This document shows, piece after piece, positions 7,284-13,597 of a stretch of 29,249 nt of DNA. The notes under the pieces were generated by a model that did not search any database, was not told where the DNA came from, and saw nothing but the letters and a program-made list of their open reading frames with translations. The stretch is taken from the NCBI GenBank assembly GCA_002372325.1, contig DFFT01000183.1, positions 1 to 29,249 on the forward strand, in the 5' to 3' direction. Within the stretch, counting starts at the first letter, position 1, and every line of letters begins with the position of its first letter. The stretch is from Succinivibrionaceae bacterium UBA3769 (lineage in GTDB: Bacteria > Pseudomonadota > Gammaproteobacteria > Enterobacterales > Succinivibrionaceae). The position numbers and the translations under genes are program-made.

Positions 7284-7529
7284 TAAATTGTTAAATATTT
7301 AGTTAGCAATCATTTGATTACAATTAAAATCTTAACAAACAGCTGAAAATACAATTAAGTATTAATTATCTTAATATAATACACAATTAAATTATTAAAA
7401 TTACGATTGTTAACAATTAAGTTTTTAAGTATTTTCACATAAAACTGTGAAAATTTACAGCTTAATTGCATCTGTTTGCAACTTAATTGTTTCTTTAAGA
7501 TGTTAATTGCATTTTTAATAACTTAATTG
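7259..7529. repeat. Nine-copy CAATTAAG motif array, two inward-facing phased sets
   Basis: On the plus strand CAATTA(A/G) starts at 7259, 7321, 7352, 7384 and 7414, with steps of 62, 31, 32 and 30 bp. On the minus strand the same word reads as CTTAATTG starting at 7461, 7482, 7502 (GTTAATTG) and 7522, with steps of 21, 20 and 20 bp. Many copies extend to a longer unit, roughly CAATTAA-N3-(C/T)TTAA. Spacings are near 3 and 2 helical turns, so each set would lie on one DNA face. Bases 7261-7530 are 50/270 G or C by my count, far below the flanking genes. Function unknown; binding sites for an oligomeric DNA-binding protein are the simplest reading. Confidence 0.75.
7431..7454. promoter_or_regulatory. 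24-bp perfect dyad between the two arrays
   Basis: ATTTTCACA and TGTGAAAAT are perfect 9-bp inverted arms with a 6-bp spacer. The axis (about 7442) lies between the nearest left copy (7414-7421) and the nearest right copy (7461-7468) at roughly equal distance. The core TCACA-N6-TGTGA is the inside-out form of a CRP site, so CRP binding is not implied. Confidence 0.6.
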
Positions 7530-7629
7530 TTAGCGTCATGGAACAATAACACCAACAAACCGTACTCTTCTGACCGAAAAATAAATCTGTCAGTTTATCC
7601 TCAGGAGAAACCAACACAAGGAGCCACAT

Positions 7630-7953
7630 ATGTGCGATGGCGGTGACAGCGGCGATATCATCTGCTCCGATGACGGGGATGGCATTGACGGATCAGGCGG
7701 GTGCAGCCTGAAAGGATGTCTTGCTGCCGTTTTTATATTCCTGCCGCTGACCGTAATATTGTTTTTCTTAGTGCCCCCGGTCTATATGGCTTTTCTTGAG
7801 CGGATGCGGAATATATCAGGAAACGCTTATGAATACGGCTTTTGGATACTGGCTGCGCTAACCGGCATTATTGTCACGGCGTTATATTTTTTGCCGCGGG
7901 TTTTCAAATGGCTTTATCAGGCCCTGGACAAATTACTCCGCATCAGATTTTAA
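7630..7953 (+). CDS. Small acidic two-helix membrane protein, unknown
   Basis: This 107-residue protein matches no family that I recognise. Residues 1-25 are rich in Asp and Gly with scattered Cys (MCDGGDSGDIICSDDGDG). Two hydrophobic segments follow, about 30-52 (LAAVFIFLPLTVILFFLV) and 70-91 (FGFW-like start, then AALTGIIVTALYFL), and the C-terminus is basic (FKWLYQALDKLLRIRF). ATG at 7630 is set by AAGGAG (7618-7623) 6 bases upstream. The gene is solitary: it follows the AT-rich repeat island and is convergent with rsmJ. The Cys/Gly stretch before the first helix recalls the N-terminus of the neighbouring DjlA, which may be coincidence. Expression is probably governed by the repeat island (inference from position). 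Confidence 0.7.
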   Translation: MCDGGDSGDIICSDDGDGIDGSGGCSLKGCLAAVFIFLPLTVILFFLVPPVYMAFLERMRNISGNAYEYGFWILAALTGIIVTALYFLPRVFKWLYQALDKLLRIRF

Positions 7954-7957
7954 CAGA

Positions 7958-7970
7958 CAGCCTGAGGCTG
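7958..7970. terminator. Short hairpin between convergent genes
   Basis: CAGCC-TGA-GGCTG can fold in either direction between the 7630 gene and rsmJ. Leftwards it is followed by TCTGTTAAAATC. Only 5 bp, so weak. Confidence 0.3.
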
Positions 7971-7975
7971 CAAAC

Positions 7976-8746
7976 TTAAACCCCGCCGTCATTTCTGCCG
8001 CTCCCGGCATAAACCACAAAGCGATGATTTTTGGTGATAACCGCGGTATTAACCCGCTCCGGCTCCATTATCTCCGCCCATTTCGGAAGCTTCATGACGG
8101 TTTTCCGGTAGTCTGCCGCCAGTACTGCCAGGAGGTAATCCTCCCGATCCGCATCCTGTCCCAGAAGTTCATGAAAAATCCGCATATCCTTTTTCACCAG
8201 GGCGGATTTTTTTCTTTCCGGATACATGGGATCCAGGTACACCGTGTCCGGTATTACGGAACCGCGGTATAAGGTTACCGAAAAAGCATCCTCCAAAATC
8301 ATGCGTTCATCAGTGATTTCCAGAACCTCGGGAACGCCGCACTCCCGCCCTCTTCTGAGGCCATCCCGGAGAAGAAGACGCACCACGGGATTTCTCTCAA
8401 AAAGATGCACCCGGGCTCCCAGAGAGGCCAGAATAAATGCATCCCGTCCCAGCCCTGCCGTGCCGTCAAAAATCACCGGATTCTTCAGGCGGCCGAAGCA
8501 GGCCCGGGCTACGCCCTCCGAGTGCCGGCCGCCCCCGTGCAACCTCCGGAAATCCAAAGCTCCCCCGGCAAAATCCACCAATACCGGAGCTTCAGCGGCA
8601 TTGCTCCCGGCAAGAGACACTTTGCCGGAGTCCAGAATCAGAGTCAGCGGGGCCGGAGTTTCAAATCCTGCCAGTTCTGTTAACTCCTTCTGATAAAGTC
8701 CGGCAAGAGCTTCATCCCGGGCGTCAATCTTAAGGGGACACGGCAT
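7976..8746 (-). CDS. rsmJ: 16S rRNA (guanine1516-N2)-methyltransferase RsmJ
   Basis: This 256-residue protein (E. coli RsmJ is 250 aa) is the SAM-dependent enzyme that methylates G1516 of 16S rRNA. Diagnostic blocks are VLVDFAGGALDFRR and GGGRHSEGVARA in the N-terminal part, then the SAM-binding IFDGTAGLGRDAFILASLG, the stretch LFERNPVVRLLLRDGL, the catalytic-side VYLDPMYPERKKSALVKKDMR, and AVITKNHRFVVYAG near the end. ATG at 8746 has AAGGAG on the minus strand (8752-8757). It lies 43 bp downstream of aroE on the same strand and is likely cotranscribed with it. Confidence 0.95.
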   Translation of the reverse strand: MPCPLKIDARDEALAGLYQKELTELAGFETPAPLTLILDSGKVSLAGSNAAEAPVLVDFAGGALDFRRLHGGGRHSEGVARACFGRLKNPVIFDGTAGLGRDAFILASLGARVHLFERNPVVRLLLRDGLRRGRECGVPEVLEITDERMILEDAFSVTLYRGSVIPDTVYLDPMYPERKKSALVKKDMRIFHELLGQDADREDYLLAVLAADYRKTVMKLPKWAEIMEPERVNTAVITKNHRFVVYAGSGRNDGGV

Positions 8747-8789
8747 AGGAACTCCTTTTTCTCAGGATTACTGGTCTCTTACGGGCTTA

Positions 8790-9614
8790 TCAGGAGCCGG
8801 CCTTCAGCATTTCCCGGAGGGCTTTAAGCGCTCTTTCCGGATCCGGGGATACCCCTCTCCAGAGCCGGAAGCTTTCCTGAGCCTGCCCTACCAGCATGCC
8901 AAGACCGTCTGAAACATCGCCGGCTCCGTGCTCCTGAGCCCAGTCCAGAAACACCGTCCGGCCCGTGGAGGTGTACATAAGGTCGTAAGCCCAGGCGTCA
9001 GCTGTCATGATATTACCGGGAAGAGGCGGCACCGCGCCGGAAAGGCTCCCGGAGGTGGCGTTCACCAAAATATCAAAGGGATCCTCCCGGTTAAGATCCT
9101 CATAGGAGCCGGCATGAATTCCCGGAAACAGATCTGCGAGAGCCAAAGCCTTAGCCACGGTTCGGTTCGCCACAAAAAGATATGCCGGCTTTTCATCCAG
9201 AAGAGGCTTTAAAATCCCTCGGGCCGCGCCGCCGGCTCCCATGACAAGAACCCGTTTCCCGGCAACATGGCAGCCCAGTCTGTTAAGGTCGGCAATAAAG
9301 CCGGCGCCGTCGGTGTTGTCCCCGAGAACCGTACCGTCATCATTGAAGCGAAGGGTATTAACCGCCCCGGCAGTGCGGGCGCGATCCGTCAGGATGTCCG
9401 CATACCGGAAGGCATCCTCCTTGAAGGGCACGGTAATATTAAGCCCCTTGCCGCCCTCTGCCCGAAACCTGTCCACAGTCCTGGCAAACTCTCCCAATGG
9501 GCAAAGAAGAGCGCCGTATTCCATGTCCTGGGAGGTTTCCTCCCGAAACATGGCATGAATAGCCGGAGATCTGCTGTGCTTGATGGGATTTCCCAAAACC
9601 GCGTATTTATCCAT
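8790..9614 (-). CDS. aroE: Shikimate dehydrogenase (NADP+)
   Basis: This 274-residue AroE reduces 3-dehydroshikimate to shikimate in aromatic amino acid synthesis. The shikimate-binding NPIKHSRSPAIH starts at residue 9. Lys65 in NITVPFKEDA and Asp102 in GDNTDG are the catalytic pair, at the same numbers as in E. coli AroE. The NADP loop GAGGAARG starts at 126, and NRT (175 region) is the usual phosphate-contacting motif. The C-terminal DGLGMLVGQAQESFRLW is typical. The ATG is preceded by GGAAGG on the minus strand, and TATAAA (9647-9652, minus) could be its -10. aroE and tsaC are neighbours in E. coli; here they are separated by the decayed island at 9720-10579. Confidence 0.96.
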   Translation of the reverse strand: MDKYAVLGNPIKHSRSPAIHAMFREETSQDMEYGALLCPLGEFARTVDRFRAEGGKGLNITVPFKEDAFRYADILTDRARTAGAVNTLRFNDDGTVLGDNTDGAGFIADLNRLGCHVAGKRVLVMGAGGAARGILKPLLDEKPAYLFVANRTVAKALALADLFPGIHAGSYEDLNREDPFDILVNATSGSLSGAVPPLPGNIMTADAWAYDLMYTSTGRTVFLDWAQEHGAGDVSDGLGMLVGQAQESFRLWRGVSPDPERALKALREMLKAGS

Positions 9615-9719
9615 ACGTCCTTCCTGTTAAAACTGAATGAAGAAATTTTATAATCTGTCTTGCTCTTTACTAATGCGGGCCGGCAAATGCAGTCACCGGA
9701 CCTTTTAACTAGAGCCCTG

Positions 9720-10187
9720 TTAGCTCTTTTCCAGCAGCCAGTCTGCCAGATTATGAATCTTAATGCCTTCGTAGTCGTAAGCGGGATGACGGGTATTAGC
9801 CAGAATCAGCTTCGGATAAGCATCTCTGATCTTCAGCAATGGTTCATACTCGCGCGCAAAGGTTTCTTTCAGGGAAATATCATCGCTGACCTGGATATAA
9901 ATCTTTCATCGCCGCGGGTCGCCACAAAATCCACTTCCTTCTGATAGAGCTTGCCGATACAGACATCATACCCGCGTCGCATAAGTTCAATACAGACGAT
10001 GTTTTCACACATCCGTCCGTAATCCAGATTTCTTCTTCCCCGGCTCTGTTTCAGTGATCCTCCGGATAAAGGCCTTAACAAGTTCAGATTTCCCGCTCTC
10101 TCTGACCCCAGTGATAACCTTAATGTCAGGCGTATCCCTGAGTTCAGTGAGACGCTGCATGTAACCCGGTCTTTCAATGTACTTCAT
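9720..10187 (-). pseudogene. Remnant of an AAA+ ATPase (DUF4143-type), internally deleted and frameshifted
   Basis: The N-terminus, MKYIERPGYMQRLTELRDTP, then VITGVRESGKSELVKAF (a Walker A with GxxxSGKS), is that of the anaerobe ATPases with a C-terminal DUF4143 domain. After about 50 codons it jumps in another frame to the far C-terminal part: RRNLDYGRMCENIVCIELMRR, GYDVCIGKLYQKEVDFVA. Roughly the middle two thirds of a normal (about 400-residue) protein is gone, with the junction near 10035-10055. A second lesion lies near 9898-9903: the frame must change after GDERF to continue as IQVSDDISLKETF, then PLLKIRDAYPKLILANTRHP, DYEGIKIHNLADWLLEKS and TAA (9720-9722). Restoring one T in AGATTTATATCC would rejoin it. 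The gene is clearly dead. Confidence 0.85.
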
Positions 10188-10244
10188 CTGCCTTCATTTC
10201 CGAAAATGAAAAATTTTTTAAGTTTCGCACCTGAGCTCGCGTTC

Positions 10245-10274
10245 CGTTCAAATACCTGGCGTTCAAATACCTGG
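10245..10274 (+). repeat. Perfect 15-bp tandem duplication
   Basis: CGTTCAAATACCTGG occurs twice head to tail (10245-10259 and 10260-10274). This fits the generally rearranged state of the island. Confidence 0.85.
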
Positions 10275-10321
10275 GCTGCAATCAAACCTGACAGGCGGGG
10301 ATATCAGAAACAGCTACCCGT

Positions 10322-10347
10322 AATTTGGCAGAAGCGTCTGCCAAATT
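10322..10347 (+). other. Perfect 11-bp hairpin in the decayed island
   Basis: AATTTGGCAGA and TCTGCCAAATT flank a 4-base AGCG loop, and CAATTTTC follows on the plus strand. It could be a terminator left from a lost gene, or the end of a small mobile element. No gene reads into it. Confidence 0.6.
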
Positions 10348-10579
10348 CAATTTTCGGTACTTCTCCGCATACAACAGGCTTCCAGGCGCTTCATCTGTCC
10401 TCATTTCCGAAAATGAAAAAATTTTTAAGTTTCGTACCTGAACTCACCGTTCATTCCAATGCATGAGCCGTCAAAAACACGGATCCGTATTCAGTTCAGA
10501 GTCGGAACTTAACAGAAAAGCATCAATCCTTCAAGTTAAAGAAATTATCAAAAACCTTTACGGAAACTATATCCGGAAG

Positions 10580-11143
10580 CTATTCCCTGAGCACCCGGCC
10601 AGTAAGCCCGTCAATGATCCTGCTGGGACGGAGACTGCTCCCGCAGGGGAGATCCAGAATGCAGTCAAAGGTGTCCGGAGGAAAGCAGTCCCTGACCTCG
10701 CGGGCTGTTCTCAGAGGAGGTTTTCCGCTGACATTGCAGCTCGTGGACACCAAAGCGCTTCCGGAAAGCCGGCAGAGATCCGCAACCGGAGGATGGGCGG
10801 AAACCCGTACCGCAAGAGTGCTCCGGCCGCCGGTAAGGAGATCCGGAAGCCCTTCTCTGGCCGGAAGCACGCAGGTCACAGGGCCGGGCCAGAAATCCCG
10901 CATCATGGTCAGAAGCTCCTCCGGGATAAGCGCCAAGTCCAGAAACGGGGCCACCTCCGCAAAGGATCCTCCGATAACGATAACCCCTTTGGCCGGATCC
11001 CGCTTCTTGATTTCCATCACCCGGGAAAGCGCCCGGACATCCTCAGGGAGACAGCCGATGCCGAATACCGCCTCCGTGGGATAAGCGACAACCCCGCCGT
11101 TCTTTACCGCCCGGGCCGCCGCTGCGGGAGAAGCGTCAAACAT
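10580..11143 (-). CDS. tsaC: Threonylcarbamoyl-AMP synthase TsaC
   Basis: This 187-residue YrdC/Sua5-domain protein (E. coli TsaC is 190 aa) makes threonylcarbamoyl-AMP from Thr, bicarbonate and ATP for t6A37 in tRNAs. Visible family blocks are GGVVAYPTEAVFGIGC, EIKKRDPAKGVIVIG with the conserved KxR, PGPVTCVLPA, LAVRVSAHP, LVSTSCNVSGKPP and the C-terminal SRIIDGLTGRVLRE. It lacks the extra Sua5 C-terminal domain. A longer frame exists upstream, but the match begins at MFDASPAAA, so I place ATG at 11143. That ATG overlaps the purE stop by 8 bp, implying translational coupling. Threonine as substrate and the nearby thr operon may be chance. Confidence 0.93.
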   Translation of the reverse strand: MFDASPAAAARAVKNGGVVAYPTEAVFGIGCLPEDVRALSRVMEIKKRDPAKGVIVIGGSFAEVAPFLDLALIPEELLTMMRDFWPGPVTCVLPAREGLPDLLTGGRSTLAVRVSAHPPVADLCRLSGSALVSTSCNVSGKPPLRTAREVRDCFPPDTFDCILDLPCGSSLRPSRIIDGLTGRVLRE

Positions 11144-11645
11144 TCTCCAGCTTCTTCTGCAGAGCCTGATCCTTGCGGGCCACGTCCTCGGCCCGGGCCT
11201 GTCTCTCAGCCTTAACGGCCTTGTCCAGTTCCCCGTCGGATAGAGCCATGATCTCGGCAGCCAGATAGGCGGCATTCTTGGCTCCGGACTTCCCGATGCC
11301 CATGGCGGCTACCGGAATCCCCCCGGGCATCATCACGGTAGAGTAAAGGGCATCCACGCCGTTCAGGGGGCCGCAATCCACCGGAATGCCGATAACCGGA
11401 CGGGTAGTGGCGGCAGCCACGGCGCCGGCCAGATGGGCAGCCATGCCGGCAGCGCAGATAAACACCTGGCAGCCCCGGGCTTCGGCATCCTTCACATACT
11501 CTCTGGTGGCATCCGGAGTGCGATGGGCGGAGGTTACCTTGCCCTCGGCCCGGATCCCCAGGCTCTTCAGCACCTGAAAGGCGCCCTCCACCACCGGCAA
11601 ATCGGAATCAGAACCCATCAAAATAGCCACAAATCTGTCAGACAT
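11136..11645 (-). CDS. purE: N5-carboxyaminoimidazole ribonucleotide mutase PurE
   Basis: This 169-residue class I PurE converts N5-CAIR to CAIR in purine synthesis; E. coli PurE is also 169 aa. Signature stretches are ILMGSDSDLPVV, VTSAHRTPD with the active-site His, FICAAGMAAHLAG, RPVIGIPVDCGPLNG and GGIPVAAMGIG. The open frame extends further upstream, but the ATG at 11645 has GGAG 7 bases before it (minus strand, 11653-11656) and fits the family N-terminus. purK, which normally supplies the substrate, is not next to it; tsaC follows with overlap. Confidence 0.96.
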   Translation of the reverse strand: MSDRFVAILMGSDSDLPVVEGAFQVLKSLGIRAEGKVTSAHRTPDATREYVKDAEARGCQVFICAAGMAAHLAGAVAAATTRPVIGIPVDCGPLNGVDALYSTVMMPGGIPVAAMGIGKSGAKNAAYLAAEIMALSDGELDKAVKAERQARAEDVARKDQALQKKLENV

Positions 11646-11731
11646 TTCCTTTCTCCATGAATAATTTCCCGCCCTGCAAAGGGGCCGGACAAAAAACTGT
11701 CCCGAAACCGCATCCGGGCTCTCATGGCAGC

Positions 11732-11759
11732 ATTTTAGCACCTTTGCGGCGTTAGTTAA
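11732..11759 (-). promoter_or_regulatory. Promoter of purE-tsaC
   Basis: On the minus strand TGC-TAAAAT is an extended -10 (hexamer 11732-11737), with TTAACT (11754-11759) as a 4/6 -35 at 16 bp. The leader of about 80 nt holds a GGACA/TGTCC hairpin (11687-11702). I saw no clear PurR box. Confidence 0.5.
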
Positions 11760-11831
11760 GAATCCGTTACCCGCCGGCTGCCCTGACTATGCTGCTATGA
11801 CTATATGCCAATCCTGTCCTGATATCACCGC

Positions 11832-12680
11832 TTATGCCGGAATCTCCTGAGCCGCCTCTTTTTCCAGTCTTTCATGCCGTCGCCAGCGGAGGTACATCAC
11901 CGCGGAATTTATGAGATAGAAGCACCACATGAGAAGCACCGCGAGAGGCTTCCCCCGGCCGTCAATGAAGGGAGCCACCCAAAGGCCCACGCTGACCGCA
12001 TTAATGATCATCCAGAGGATCCAGTGCTCCGAGTACCTCATAATGCACAGGATAAGCGCCATGGTGGCCAGAATGGTAGTAAAGCCGTCCCAGAAGGGAT
12101 ACTGTCCCTCAAGGAAGGTCAGAAAGAGTCCGTAGCCTCCCGTAAGAAGAATCGCAGTCAGAAGGAGATACAGGCGGCCCGTCCAGCTTAAGCTTCTCTT
12201 GGAGGTTTCATTTCCCAGAGGATTTATGTGCCGGATCCAGACCGTAAAGCCGTAGATGTTCAGGGGAATGAACACCAGAAACTTTACCATGACTTCCCCG
12301 TAGTAGCCGTAACGGAAGGAAATAAGACCGTAGAGCACCGAATTCAGAAATCCGAAAACGAAGGCCCCCAGCTTCCCCTGTCCGGTAAATATCGCGGCAA
12401 GGCACCCCAGAACGGCAGCGCCGAGGCTGATGAGAAAATCTCCCGACAGCAGGGAAAGCCCCCGGGAAAGATTGTAAGCCGCGGAGATCACAATAATCAT
12501 CCCGACAGAAAACCCAAGCCAGATAAGCTCATTTCGCTGCCACCCGGTGGTTTCCTCCCGAAAAAGCTCTCTCAGGACTTCCCGGAATCCCCTCCGTCCT
12601 TTAAAGCTGATCCCGGGAGCCTGAGAGGCCGCTGCCGCAAGAGCGCCGGCTTTCCGATTGTCACTTTTTTGAAGTTTCAT
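11832..12680 (-). CDS. pnuC: PnuC-family nicotinamide riboside transporter
   Basis: This 282-residue inner-membrane protein has about 7 hydrophobic segments and PnuC-type motifs: GQGKLGAFVFGFLNSVLYGLIS, LVFIPLNIYGFTVW, FWDGFTTILATMALILCI and HWILWMIINAVSVGLWV, the last two with the Trp, Asp and Asn residues typical of the vitamin-binding core. PnuC carries nicotinamide riboside by facilitated diffusion, trapped by phosphorylation. Paralogues PnuT and PnuX move thiamine or riboflavin, so the substrate is likely but not certain. I use ATG at 12680; a TTG two codons upstream (12686) is the alternative, with GGGGGAAG lying upstream of both. An N-terminal extension of about 45 residues is hydrophilic. 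It lies 23 bp after the amidase gene, probably one transcript. Confidence 0.82.
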   Translation of the reverse strand: MKLQKSDNRKAGALAAAASQAPGISFKGRRGFREVLRELFREETTGWQRNELIWLGFSVGMIIVISAAYNLSRGLSLLSGDFLISLGAAVLGCLAAIFTGQGKLGAFVFGFLNSVLYGLISFRYGYYGEVMVKFLVFIPLNIYGFTVWIRHINPLGNETSKRSLSWTGRLYLLLTAILLTGGYGLFLTFLEGQYPFWDGFTTILATMALILCIMRYSEHWILWMIINAVSVGLWVAPFIDGRGKPLAVLLMWCFYLINSAVMYLRWRRHERLEKEAAQEIPA

Positions 12681-12703
12681 AGCCAAGCTTCCCCCATGCC
12701 ATG

Positions 12704-13474
12704 TCAGTTCAGGCGCTCCAGCCTGATATGACGCTTCAGAGCCGTAACTACCGCCTCAATGTAGCGGCGGCGGTTCTTCTTCACGGATACAAAAGCTTCG
12801 TCCCGAGGATTCACAATAACCCCCACCTCCATAAGCACCGCAGGGCCCTGAGCCTTCCTGAGCACCCGAAGGCCGTCATAACGAAAAACCCCGTTTTTAT
12901 CCAGCCACTCCCGGCCCTCTCCGGGAATGTTTTCTGCATGATGCGCGCTGTTTTTAAGGCCGGCATCCCGGAGCCCCGCCGCAATCTCTCGGGCCAGCCC
13001 CAGAGATTCCTGATAGTAAGGATTCTCGGATGAAACGAACAGGGAATAACCGGCGGCATAGTCTGACTCGCAGGGATTATCATTTAAGGTGCAGTACCGG
13101 GGCTGCACCGCATCATGATGAATCGAGATAAAGATGGACTGAGGGCCGGTGCGGGTAATCCGGTCGTCCAGAGTATTTTTGCCGGAGTGAAATCCCGAAA
13201 ATATATAAGGGATCTGCTCCTCCTCCAGCCGGGCGGCAAGCTCCTTGGCAAAACGCAGGTTGTAATCATACTCATGGCCGCCGTTCCAGGCGGTGGTGCC
13301 GTACTCCCGGGCGGCATGCCCCACGTCGATGACGGCGTAATAGATCCGGTGATCCCGGCAGGAACGCTCTCTCTCGGCCGCAAAAGCCTGATTCCCGCCG
13401 GCAGAGCCTGCCGCAAAATACAGCATTCCCGTAAAACACCAAGCTCCCCAAAAAGCCAGCTTCCTGAATTTCAT
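12704..13474 (-). CDS. Exported N-acetylmuramoyl-L-alanine amidase (Amidase_3)
   Basis: This 256-residue protein has a signal peptide (cleavage near AFAA, residue 33) and one Amidase_3 zinc amidase domain. It would cut the bond between N-acetylmuramate and L-Ala in periplasmic peptidoglycan. Zinc ligands are visible as His53 in VIDVGH, Glu68 in NGGHEYDYN and His119 in FISIHHDA. The catalytic Glu is 216 in AVLMEVGV. Unlike E. coli AmiB/AmiC there is no AMIN domain, and the first motif reads VGHAAREYGTT instead of PGHGG-DPGA, a clear divergence. GAGGAG directly upstream sets the ATG at 13474. Probably cotranscribed with pnuC. Confidence 0.85.
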   Translation of the reverse strand: MKFRKLAFWGAWCFTGMLYFAAGSAGGNQAFAAERERSCRDHRIYYAVIDVGHAAREYGTTAWNGGHEYDYNLRFAKELAARLEEEQIPYIFSGFHSGKNTLDDRITRTGPQSIFISIHHDAVQPRYCTLNDNPCESDYAAGYSLFVSSENPYYQESLGLAREIAAGLRDAGLKNSAHHAENIPGEGREWLDKNGVFRYDGLRVLRKAQGPAVLMEVGVIVNPRDEAFVSVKKNRRRYIEAVVTALKRHIRLERLN

Positions 13475-13597
13475 GTTTGCCTCCTCAGGATCCCTGCCGG
13501 ATCACCGGCTGAAAATATCCTGTTAAAAAGTCCTTCTCAAAAACTCCCCGGCACCAGGTGTCACTTCTGCCCCTGACATCTCCTCGGATCCCGGGTG

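Larger units (their letters stand above)
10182..10453 (-). repeat. Duplicated 5' flank: imperfect direct repeats 10182-10245 and 10389-10453
   Basis: Two copies of about 64 bp, 207 bp apart, share CTTCATCTG, CTCATTTCCGAAAATGAAAA (one or two changes), TTTTTAAGTTTCG and ACCTGA(A/G)CTC. On the minus strand each contains a start codon with the same upstream sequence (GGAAATGA(A/G)G-CAGATGAAG). The left copy is the 5' end of the ATPase pseudogene. The right copy opens a frame of only about 15 codons, so it looks like the promoter and start of a second, almost wholly deleted relative. Confidence 0.75.

Noticed and set aside
7435..7450. CRP-like site in the central dyad
   Set aside because: The half-sites are in the wrong order (TCACA-N6-TGTGA instead of TGTGA-N6-TCACA).
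7259..7529. CRISPR array
   Set aside because: The repeated unit is about 8-16 bp, changes strand half-way and has 12-24 bp AT-rich spacing; there are no cas genes.
7595..7603. TTATCCTCA, one mismatch from a DnaA box, next to the AT-rich island
   Set aside because: A single imperfect box; no dnaA, dnaN, mnmG or mioC nearby. Not enough for an origin call. A similar TTATCCTCAGG at 1839 shows the word recurs by chance.
10463..11215. 250-codon plus-strand frame over tsaC
   Set aside because: tsaC is well supported on the other strand; the plus frame is low-complexity and basic.
12681..12703. NAD- or nicotinamide-sensing riboswitch before pnuC
   Set aside because: Only 23 bp separate it from the upstream amidase gene, too short for an aptamer.
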